From positions 1 through 35,192 of the forward strand of contig CAYZJY010000011.1 in NCBI GenBank assembly GCA_964478995.1: a DNA stretch of 35,192 bases. Direction: 5' to 3'. This document shows, piece by piece, positions 25,601 through 32,159 of the stretch. Under the pieces are notes generated by a model. The model was given only the letters and a program-made list of their open reading frames with translations, searched no databases and was not told the origin of the DNA. Position 1 is the first letter of the stretch, and the number at the start of each line of letters is the position of its first letter. Made by a program: the position numbers and the translations under genes. This stretch comes from NZWG01 sp964478995 (GTDB lineage Bacteria > Fidelibacterota > Marinisomatia > Marinisomatales > UBA1611).

Positions 25601-27029
25601 CTAAATCACCGCCAGTTCGACCACCCATTGTTGTCAGAAATATATCTCCTGAGCCACCTTTACCAAAATCAAAGATACGTTCCCAGTAGTTTCTTGAATC
25701 TATCTTAAACCATGCAGAGAATGAGAAATCATTCAAATAACTGAAATCAGGAAGATTGACATAGTCATTAGAACCATCAAAATCCAGAACGCTTGAATAG
25801 TCTTGAATTGCTGTACCATATGATGGACCAGATTCCAAATTGTAAGTAAGGGCATCACCATCTGCATCGCTGCCCATTAGGGTAATAGTCTGTGTCTCAT
25901 CCTCATTGCCAGTTACCGACTGTGCGCTGGCTACAGGAATATTATTTGATTGGGTAGGAGCAGTTATGATTGCCATTCCATGTCCTAATCTGACACCAGA
26001 TGAATTATCCTGATCAGTACCAGAATTGTAAGAACCACCTCCACCAGACCACTGTGTATTACGATCACTACCGCCACCAGAGTAACCGCCACCACCACCA
26101 GCGCCACCCCATCCACCAGCGGAACCACCGCCAAATCCACCTTGTTCGCCATTAGGACCAAAATAATTAGAAGGGGTATATCCACCAACGCCTCCATTGA
26201 TAAAAGCCAATGGTTTAATAGGTGTACCACCTCGGGCGTCATTTGATGCAGCGCCGTCTCCATAGAAACCAGCACCACCGCCACCGCCATGGCTCCAAGG
26301 ATTTACATTTGTCCCACCATTCCCATTAGACCCTTGATTATTTAATGACCCATTACGCCAGCCTGGTTGACCATCTTGATTGATAACTCCATCAGTAGTC
26401 TCATGTCTTGTAGAAGAAGACCAGCCTGTTCCACCTCCACCACCAGCAATAATAAGAGGTATATTATCTGATGTTGCTATAAAAGTTCCACCTCCACCAC
26501 TCATGGCATACCGGTCTCTAGATCCACGCTGGCCAATAAGAATTTTTAGAACAGTCCCTGATGACAAATGAAAATCGCCTTTCATTCTTGCACCATAACC
26601 TTCAGAATTTTCTCCACCTTGGCCACCCCACACTTCAATAGTATAGGTCCCTGTCGATGGTATTGTAAAAAGTTGAATACCATTGCTCGAGGTTACCAAT
26701 CCATCAAGCGTTGTACCTGAGTAAGCGCTGGTAACTTGACCTATGGTTGGGCCGTATCTTCCAGTTGCTCCACAATTTGTGAATTGGTATGTTGTTTCAT
26801 CACGATCAAGAGTTAATAATTGTATATCATTTTCTGTTTTGGAAAAAGTACTTTCCGAACTGTTAAAATTTTCATTCGTAGTATTCAGAACATAGTTAGG
26901 ATCAGATAATTCTGTTGGAACTCCGTCTAATGAATATGCAGATATTGGAACATCTGCTACTTCACTAGAAAATAGTAGACTTACTATCGGTAAAATTTTG
27001 AAAATTCTTATAAAATGGTTTTTATTCAC
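22662..27029 (-). CDS. Giant secreted adhesin: glycine-rich domain, two LamG modules nested in Ig/cadherin-like domains, T9SS tail
   Basis: A 1455-residue secreted protein starting at GTG 27029 with AGAGAG as a modest ribosome binding site and a signal peptide (MNKNHFIRIFKILPIVSLLFSS). About residues 80-355 form a glycine-rich domain like that of ALK/LTK receptors (FTIPSTGTYTIEVWGGQGG, many GGGG runs). About 411-631 and 728-943 are LamG/concanavalin-like modules (LDFDGSNDYV...GLYDKALS; LDFDGINDYV...VSIFDAALN). Each interrupts an Ig/cadherin-like domain whose halves flank it (GSDADGDALTYNL / ITYTPNQNYNGTDSFTYTVSDG; VNDVDGDAITITA / GTPSPSDGGLHNVVLNIDDG). The rest is beta-rich (WNLVGNP), and the final ~75 residues are a type A T9SS sorting domain (YPNPFNPSTMISFDI...SGVYLVEL). 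It is the first gene of the exosortase cassette and probably a surface adhesin. Confidence 0.85.
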   Translation of the reverse strand: MNKNHFIRIFKILPIVSLLFSSEVADVPISAYSLDGVPTELSDPNYVLNTTNENFNSSESTFSKTENDIQLLTLDRDETTYQFTNCGATGRYGPTIGQVTSAYSGTTLDGLVTSSNGIQLFTIPSTGTYTIEVWGGQGGENSEGYGARMKGDFHLSSGTVLKILIGQRGSRDRYAMSGGGGTFIATSDNIPLIIAGGGGGTGWSSSTRHETTDGVINQDGQPGWRNGSLNNQGSNGNGGTNVNPWSHGGGGGAGFYGDGAASNDARGGTPIKPLAFINGGVGGYTPSNYFGPNGEQGGFGGGSAGGWGGAGGGGGYSGGGSDRNTQWSGGGGSYNSGTDQDNSSGVRLGHGMAIITAPTQSNNIPVASAQSVTGNEDETQTITLMGSDADGDALTYNLESGPSYGTAIQDYSSVLDFDGSNDYVNLPDFSYLNDFSFSAWFKIDSRNYWERIFDFGKGGSGDIFLTTMGGRTGGDLELTIHPFGGTYTIDPGMTCDDGQWHHVVFTYDKGGAGMVLYIDGQNKGSNSYNTHSFSDFGAGQNFYLGKANWNDPYYDGKMEQVGLYDKALSSNEVTEIYNGGSNFNLNTNSGNYISEANLIGYWKMNEGNGTTLTDHSGNGNDGNIINGPNWLTEGSADIITYTPNQNYNGTDSFTYTVSDGEATSEVATVNITLTAVNDLPIITSSPPLDALEESQYNYSINVNDVDGDAITITAQTRPDWLSIINNNTNSLDFDGINDYVEISNTSQLEPGSQVTVSTWAYMDNWSSANDSRILSNTQSGGFALAIDVSWNQDKLGFYINIDGTYLHPDIALSSLSSGWHHITGTYDNRYAKLYIDGILVDVVDNGSNNDINYGSDINLFIGAEPIDANNSTSLYFNGSVNEVSIFDAALNLSEIHANMNNGLTGDENGLVGYWNFNEGSGSILTDQSSNGNDGTINGASWSTDVAYSSYVLTGTPSPSDGGLHNVVLNIDDGNGGIATQSFSIGVAVTHLDITGESGFRILSSPVSGAIFGDLLEELWTQGSDGSDHEGADPNVWTYDNGWVPVADLNNDVLSAGQGFVVYVFADTDFDGDDDLPVTIDIDGAINETAVSVTANPSQWNLVGNPYGLHVSINQMLSDNSSRFNSTVYRLDDANPGYRTHNGAVGDIEQGLIKPFDGFWVQADTEGGVFEFTEQSIRRGSINVDGGGRSTTNESTGSATFTFTNGQFTSNVYLSFTENGEINLDPADAKQILPMSPAEHLTSMIHESGKSLSINNLPSNLTTDISFDLDVMMLEPSNDGYETQSEQVSMTWDISNLPEGISLSLVNNGTGQTVNLYGYPSSNVSLPSKGGFSFPENLMETYPAVGESQFTLSVYSDIASNDDEDVIIPEDITLHNAYPNPFNPSTMISFDIMEMDNVSLNIFDLTGRQVASLINEFMIPGNHQITWNPSLLPSGVYLVELTVGDKSFNQKITYVK

Positions 27030-27075
27030 GTTTACTCTCTTAATAGATACTTTATTCGCGCGTTCGATATAAAAT

Positions 27076-27092
27076 ATGCAAGAAATGTACCA
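27076..27092 (-). promoter_or_regulatory. Sigma-54 (RpoN) promoter candidate for the adhesin-exosortase operon
   Basis: On the minus strand TGGTAC, five bases (ATTTC), then TTGCA: one mismatch to the -24/-12 consensus TGGCAC-N5-TTGCW, with the GG and GC elements exactly 10 bases apart. Transcription would start near 27066, giving a leader of about 37 bases before the GTG at 27029. No other sigma-54-like site was noticed in the window. Sigma-54 with the PrsK/PrsR regulators is known to control PEP-CTERM/exosortase loci in Proteobacteria. Confidence 0.6.
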
Positions 27093-27164
27093 AAAAAATT
27101 AAAAATAGAAAAAAAATAATTAATGCACAGTAGGTTTAGTAGGATGTTGTTAAAATGTATAAAT

Positions 27165-27208
27165 ATGTTACATGTAATCATAGGGCTTAGGTGTAAAATT
27201 ATGTTACA
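27165..27208. repeat. Direct repeat ATGTTACA x2, candidate activator binding sites
   Basis: ATGTTACA occurs at 27165-27172 and at 27201-27208, start to start 36 bases. The first copy overlaps a 10-bp perfect palindrome TTACATGTAA (27168-27177). The copies lie about 100 and 140 bases upstream of the predicted sigma-54 transcription start, where enhancer-binding activators usually sit. The rest of the gap 27030-27253 is very AT-rich and holds no convincing gene. Confidence 0.35.
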
Positions 27209-27253
27209 ATTAAAATTGATCAATGACCTTAAGAATTTTTTATTTTATAAGTT

Positions 27254-28897
27254 TCAATAGATATTAGAATTATCTTCATCACGCCATTTTGCGCCAGGGT
27301 ATAGGTGTTGTGCATATCTATATATTTCCCATGCTTTTTCACCATTTCCCATCGCCTCATGGGCTGTAGCTAGATCATAGTATATGAATAAGTATGGAGA
27401 ATGTTCTATGTACTGTTCTGCCCATTTGATGTAATCATTTAGTTTATTCTTATCCCTAGTTTGTTTGGCAATATTTAGATTCAATTTCATTATTAGGGTT
27501 TCATATTTTTTTTGCCATGCGTGAGGGTTCCCTATTGATACAAGAAGTGATGGGTCTCTATACCCTGTACGTTCAAATTGGGTAATTACTGCTGCAGTCT
27601 TCAGGGTTGTTGCCATGTAGATTGAAATAATGATAGGAATAGATAGCGATAGGATGCGAAAAATTGAGACAAATTCAACATTGACCTCGAACGGTTTGGA
27701 AAGTTCATTATCGATCATGTATATGATAAATATAAAGGTTACCCAATGGACCAAGGATATATAGAAGGGAAGTTCAAGTTGCGCATGAATGAGTACAGGG
27801 AAGGTCAAACCTAACATTGCCCATGCGCCTTTTAGGTTTGTCCTCCAGATCATGATCAATAAACCTCCGGCCATGATCAGTAAGCCTATCAGGGGAATAA
27901 TTCCTCCTTCTACTGTCCAAAAGAGTATCTCATTATGAGGATGATCCATGTTATTATTTCCAATGGTCTCTATGGATGGGTCTTCTTTTTTACGTTTTGC
28001 ATAATGAAGTCTAAAGGCTGAAAGAAAATTTCCGTATCCTACTCCAAAAATTGGATTTTCTTTTATCATTTCATAGGTAAGTTGGTAAGTCGCCATTCTT
28101 GTATTACCAGAGTATTGTTTTGCTTTGCTAGTCATGGTGTCACGTTTGGTTAGAGAGCCCACCATGAGACCAATAAATAATAATCCTAACCAAAGTTGTA
28201 AATATTTATTTTTTCGATCTCCAAACAAAATGATGGTCATTATCCCAAGTATTATTGCTAGATAACCTGTACGCGACTCTAAATGATAGATGTGAATACA
28301 TGAAAGGAATGGAATACCAAAGACCAGGATCCTTTTTATAATATTTTTGGTCGCATTTTTATCTACTAATAATAGAAAGAGAGCCATCGCTGTTCCCGTT
28401 GCAAGGAATGTGGCAAAAACATTCTTTTGTGCCATTGCACCAAATTCTGGCTTAAATAGAAAAAATGATCTCAATAATATTTGGATGATAACGCTGCCAA
28501 GGATCACATATAAAAATCCATGCGTCTCTTTTTTATTGAATCCAAATTGTTGAAAGGAAAGGTACAATAATAATCCACCACCAAGACCGAATAGTCTCAT
28601 TACTTCAAGATGAGCATGAATATTATTTGAATAGAAAAATGGAATGAGCAAAAGCGCAGATCCTATTGTGCAATGGATGTATAAGTTGGAATAAAATAAT
28701 TTCCCAGATTTACTGATCTGGTATAAACCTAGTCCGATCAATAATGAGATAAACATCCATCCAATAATATTGAAGGGAAGATAAAGACCATAACCACCTA
28801 TATGCTCGATGGATACATGCATTCCAAATAGGAAGTAGGATGAAAAGACATAAAAAAAGATATCCTTAGTATCTAGATCGAGAATTTTTTTCACCAT
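27254..28897 (-). CDS. O-antigen ligase/polymerase (Wzy_C) family protein with C-terminal helical repeat
   Basis: A 547-residue integral membrane protein with about ten hydrophobic segments. The family signature lies in the large periplasmic loop around residues 285-340: KENPIFGVGYGNFLSAFRLHY and the HPHNEILFWTVEGGI motif, which in WaaL/Wzy-type enzymes is needed for transfer of lipid-linked glycans. The last ~80 residues are soluble and look like one or two TPR-like units (YFIYYDLATAHEAMGNGEKAWEIY region). The function is therefore glycan polymerisation, or attachment to lipid A or protein. It lies upstream of the adhesin-exosortase operon on the same strand, separated by the 224-base gap with the sigma-54 site, and is a candidate source of the glycan that exosortase products are attached to. 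An 18-codon upstream frame overlaps its start. Confidence 0.85.
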   Translation of the reverse strand: MVKKILDLDTKDIFFYVFSSYFLFGMHVSIEHIGGYGLYLPFNIIGWMFISLLIGLGLYQISKSGKLFYSNLYIHCTIGSALLLIPFFYSNNIHAHLEVMRLFGLGGGLLLYLSFQQFGFNKKETHGFLYVILGSVIIQILLRSFFLFKPEFGAMAQKNVFATFLATGTAMALFLLLVDKNATKNIIKRILVFGIPFLSCIHIYHLESRTGYLAIILGIMTIILFGDRKNKYLQLWLGLLFIGLMVGSLTKRDTMTSKAKQYSGNTRMATYQLTYEMIKENPIFGVGYGNFLSAFRLHYAKRKKEDPSIETIGNNNMDHPHNEILFWTVEGGIIPLIGLLIMAGGLLIMIWRTNLKGAWAMLGLTFPVLIHAQLELPFYISLVHWVTFIFIIYMIDNELSKPFEVNVEFVSIFRILSLSIPIIISIYMATTLKTAAVITQFERTGYRDPSLLVSIGNPHAWQKKYETLIMKLNLNIAKQTRDKNKLNDYIKWAEQYIEHSPYLFIYYDLATAHEAMGNGEKAWEIYRYAQHLYPGAKWRDEDNSNIY

Positions 28898-28988
28898 ATC
28901 AACTCATCTAATTTATATTGGTCGATCAGATTTGGTGGCTTTTTCATAAAGTAGTTTTCTAGGTAATTAAGTATTTTGATCTATTAAG

Positions 28989-29002
28989 TTAACCATGGTT
29001 AA
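28989..29002. promoter_or_regulatory. 14-bp perfect palindrome in divergent intergenic region
   Basis: TTAACCATGGTTAA is self-complementary over 14 bases. It lies between the divergent O-antigen-ligase-like gene (start 28897) and the LamG/dockerin gene (start 29027), 25 bases before the latter, a position suited to an operator for one or both. The remaining intergenic sequence is AT-rich with no clear promoter boxes. Confidence 0.35.
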
Positions 29003-29026
29003 AACATATCTTATCCAAATTTAAAT

Positions 29027-30466
29027 ATGGTATTATTTCAACGAGCGGTCATCCTCTTTTTCATGGGCACTATTTTTGTAAATGGACAGGATCATTCCAT
29101 CAATTTTGATGGTAATAATGATTACGTACGGATTCCTGACCATTCACAACTTGATCTTACTGAGAACTATACTCTGGAGGCCTGGATCTTTCCAGAGACA
29201 TTTTCATGGTTAGGTGGAATTATCTCAAAGTATCAGACGAATGCCGCTAATGGATACTTGCTAAGACTAACTCATCAATCGCCCTATACTGGACTAGGGT
29301 TTGATGAGGTCGTTACCAGTACTGGCATATTGAGTGGAAATCAGTGGTACCATGTAGCTGCTGTCAACGATGGAGGAGATCGAAGTCTATATTTGAATGG
29401 AGTGGAACAATCCCTTAGCGGTAGTCCGCTGAATGTCACCGCAAATAATAACTCTGTTCGAATTGGCTCAGACTATGGTTCAAGGTACTTTGATGGAAGG
29501 ATCGATGAGGTGAGAATATGGAGCATCCCAAGGGAGCAAGATGAGATCATTGGGAGCATGGATACGATCCTAACTGGGCAGGAGGATGGATTGGTCGCCT
29601 ACTTTACATTTAATGAAGGCGCTGGTGACACATTGCACGACCAAACGGGCAATGGACACCATGGTATCATAATGGGTGGCCCATCATGGGTGGATGGGTA
29701 CACCTTATCTGCATTATTAGGTGATGTGAATTTTGATGAAATACTAAACATACAAGATGCAGTAATGCTCGTGGCGATCATGCTCAACCATGAACAAGGT
29801 ACAGAATTACAATTGAACTCTTGTGATATCAATCAAGATGGTGTGATAGACATAGAAGATATTGTGTTGCTTTTTCAATGGATCTTGGACATAGATGTCA
29901 ATTCTAGATCAGAGATCTCAACTGGCCAATATCATGTATCTGAAGATCTCATATCAATTTCATCAGATGGCGACATTGCAGGCTTTCAAATTTCATTATC
30001 AGATCAAAATGTAGAGATCGACCTATTTCTGCCTTCTGGATGGACATGCAAGAGGGATGGTAAAAAATTAGTGGCCTACGGCATTGACGGGTCTTCATTG
30101 CCTAATAACTTTTCATTTCAGATTGAAGAGCCCAAATACATACAAAGCATGAAACTCGCTGGTTGGGGGAAGACCTCGGTCAACGCATCCATGGTCAATA
30201 TTCCAGACTCCTTCATGTTAAAGACCTCCCCGAATCCTTTTAATCCAGGATGTCGTGTTTCTTTTGAGATCAATGAAACAAGTAATGTAGATATCTCTCT
30301 CTATGACATAAGAGGAAAACATCTCGGTTCCATAAAAAATGGTCAATTCACTAGTGGCATGCACAAATTCTATTGGGAACCAACGCAGATCTCCTCCGGC
30401 ACATATTTCCTCAAGATAAATGATGGTAAAAATTCTCAACATAAAAAAATTATCTATTTGAAATGA
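29027..30466 (+). CDS. Secreted LamG-dockerin protein with T9SS sorting domain
   Basis: A 479-residue exported protein: signal peptide (RAVILFFMGTIFVNG), then a LamG/concanavalin-like module at about residues 22-225 (INFDGNNDYVRIPDHSQLDLTE, YTLEAWIFPE, HVAAVNDGGDRSLYLNG, GRIDEVRIWSIPR, GLVAYFTFNEGAGDTLHDQTG). A type I dockerin-like pair of calcium-binding repeats follows at about 230-290 (GDVNFDEILNIQDAVMLV and CDINQDGVIDIEDIVLLF). A short cohesin-like beta stretch (LISISSDGDIAGFQISL) comes next, and the end is a type A T9SS sorting domain (SPNPFNPGCRVSFEI...SSGTYFLKI). The likely location is the outer surface. It is followed 4 bases later by the PNGase F-like gene in the same operon. LamG modules commonly bind glycans or proteins; the ligand is not evident. 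Confidence 0.86.
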   Translation: MVLFQRAVILFFMGTIFVNGQDHSINFDGNNDYVRIPDHSQLDLTENYTLEAWIFPETFSWLGGIISKYQTNAANGYLLRLTHQSPYTGLGFDEVVTSTGILSGNQWYHVAAVNDGGDRSLYLNGVEQSLSGSPLNVTANNNSVRIGSDYGSRYFDGRIDEVRIWSIPREQDEIIGSMDTILTGQEDGLVAYFTFNEGAGDTLHDQTGNGHHGIIMGGPSWVDGYTLSALLGDVNFDEILNIQDAVMLVAIMLNHEQGTELQLNSCDINQDGVIDIEDIVLLFQWILDIDVNSRSEISTGQYHVSEDLISISSDGDIAGFQISLSDQNVEIDLFLPSGWTCKRDGKKLVAYGIDGSSLPNNFSFQIEEPKYIQSMKLAGWGKTSVNASMVNIPDSFMLKTSPNPFNPGCRVSFEINETSNVDISLYDIRGKHLGSIKNGQFTSGMHKFYWEPTQISSGTYFLKINDGKNSQHKKIIYLK

Positions 30467-30470
30467 TAAG

Positions 30471-32156
30471 ATGAAAAAACTAATCCCATATGTAATGATA
30501 ATATTAAATGCTCAATTATTTGGAGATACGACCATTGTTGCATTGGATGCTGAACACCAGTCATTTGGAAGTCTAGGAAATAATCGTACGGTCATTGATA
30601 CGATTGGTTTTCCAGAATCAAATTCCAATTATTCCGAGATCTTCATGAATTTGGATCTCGAGTGTCCTGGTGGAGGATGCGATCCATGGGATAGAAAGGC
30701 AAAGGTCTCGGTCAAGCATCTAGGTGATTGGTATGAGATAGGTAGATATGTCACGCCCTATGGCATTGAATGTGGTTGGTCATTTGATGTGACCGACTAT
30801 CGTTCATTACTGAAGGGAGATGTGGAATTGAGATCTTATATTGATACCTGGGTTCAACCTGGATGGTTGGTGACCATTACATTTGATTTTATATCAGGGA
30901 TCCCAGAAGATCCCCATACCGTAGTTAGGAACATATGGAATTATGATTATGTCGTCTATGGAGACACCACGAATCCTGTGAACATATCGTCAGTTACTGA
31001 ATATATTCCCATGGATGCGAATGATGCGTATCTACGCATGGTAACAACGGGACATGGGCAGGGGAATACAGACAATGCAGCAGAATTCTCATTAAAACTG
31101 CATGATATTTTCCTAAATGGTGATCTGGCCTATGTTCATAATTTTTGGAGAGATGATTGCGAGTATAATGAATGCTCACCACAGAATGGGACTTGGCAAT
31201 ATGATCGAGCAGGATTTTGTCCTGGTGATAAGGTCACGCCACAGGATTTTGACCTATTGGAACATGTCATGGTCGGAGATACGGTAAGATTTGATTATGT
31301 TCTAGAGGACTATTTTAACCAATGCTCGCCTAATAATCCATCTTGTACCAATGGGGTCACATGCTCCTTATGCGACTATAATAATTCTGGCCATACTGAG
31401 CCATATTATTTTATTGGCTCCCATGTCATTATTCATGCTGACTCGTATCATACCAATGCAGATACTTATTTCATGATCAGTGATCAAGACCCTCAGACAG
31501 GTGCTTTAAATATATATTTGGAAAACTATGTCCCTGTTCATGGTATTCAGTTCAATATATCATTGGATGAGATCGAGGGCCTTGACCTAGATCAATTAAA
31601 CTTTGGAAATGGACAAGGCGGTCGGGCTGAAGAATTTGGATGGGTTGTTGCGGCCAATGACTCCGGATTGGTCATTGGAATGGCCCAGGGAACAGGAGAT
31701 CCCATACCAGGTGGTGCGGGGCTATTGACCCAAATACCTTGGAACATGGGAGACCTTGGTCAAATTTCTGGGCTTGTGTCTATTTCAGATCTAATTGTAT
31801 CTGGGTATTTTGGAACCGAGATCACTCATGAGATCGGTCCACCTCTCAATATTGAATCAGGTCTTGGTCTAGAGGAAGACACACGGCTACCTAATGAACA
31901 TGAATTGCTTTCGGCCTATCCAAATCCATTCAATCCTAATGTGAGCATTCCTTTTGAGTTGGCATCCAAGACCCATGTTGAATTGAACATATATGATCTG
32001 AGGGGACAGAGAGTTGAGACATTGGTCAGCAAGGTCATGGATATGGGTGATCATGAACTTGAATGGAATGCAGTGTCGTTTGCGTCCGGGGTTTATATAT
32101 ATGCTCTAGAATCTAATGGCCAAATGATCACAAAGAAGATGATACTAATTAAGTAG
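30471..32156 (+). CDS. Secreted PNGase F-like N-glycanase with cohesin-like domain and T9SS tail
   Basis: A 561-residue exported protein. Residues ~20-160 match the N-terminal domain of peptide-N-glycosidase F (LDLECPGGGCDPWDR, YVTPYGIECGWSFDVTDYRSLL, WLVTITFDFISGIPEDPH), and ~165-330 the C-terminal domain (RMVTTGHGQGNTDNAAEF, LHDIFLNGDLAYVHNFWRDDC, NGTWQYDRAGFCPGD). The two jelly rolls together form the active site that removes N-linked glycans from asparagine; the PWDR aspartate and the AAEF glutamate are candidate catalytic residues. After that, ~345-460 looks cohesin-like (NIYLENYVPVHGIQFNISLDE), and the final ~75 residues are a T9SS sorting domain (YPNPFNPNVSIPFEL...SGVYIYAL). It is in an operon with the LamG/dockerin gene and convergent with the selenoprotein lipoprotein gene, only 3 bases apart. 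Confidence 0.85.
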   Translation: MKKLIPYVMIILNAQLFGDTTIVALDAEHQSFGSLGNNRTVIDTIGFPESNSNYSEIFMNLDLECPGGGCDPWDRKAKVSVKHLGDWYEIGRYVTPYGIECGWSFDVTDYRSLLKGDVELRSYIDTWVQPGWLVTITFDFISGIPEDPHTVVRNIWNYDYVVYGDTTNPVNISSVTEYIPMDANDAYLRMVTTGHGQGNTDNAAEFSLKLHDIFLNGDLAYVHNFWRDDCEYNECSPQNGTWQYDRAGFCPGDKVTPQDFDLLEHVMVGDTVRFDYVLEDYFNQCSPNNPSCTNGVTCSLCDYNNSGHTEPYYFIGSHVIIHADSYHTNADTYFMISDQDPQTGALNIYLENYVPVHGIQFNISLDEIEGLDLDQLNFGNGQGGRAEEFGWVVAANDSGLVIGMAQGTGDPIPGGAGLLTQIPWNMGDLGQISGLVSISDLIVSGYFGTEITHEIGPPLNIESGLGLEEDTRLPNEHELLSAYPNPFNPNVSIPFELASKTHVELNIYDLRGQRVETLVSKVMDMGDHELEWNAVSFASGVYIYALESNGQMITKKMILIK

Positions 32157-32159
32157 TGA

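Noticed and set aside
25985..26571. GGC/ACC-rich repeats as a CRISPR array or tandem repeat, and reading frames over them
   Set aside because: They are the codons of the adhesin's glycine-rich domain; units are irregular and have no spacer structure. The other frames are shadows.
27032..27223. 63-residue reading frame in the gap before the adhesin gene
   Set aside because: Low-complexity, AT-driven composition (many I, N, F), no ribosome binding site, and it covers the sigma-54 site and repeats.
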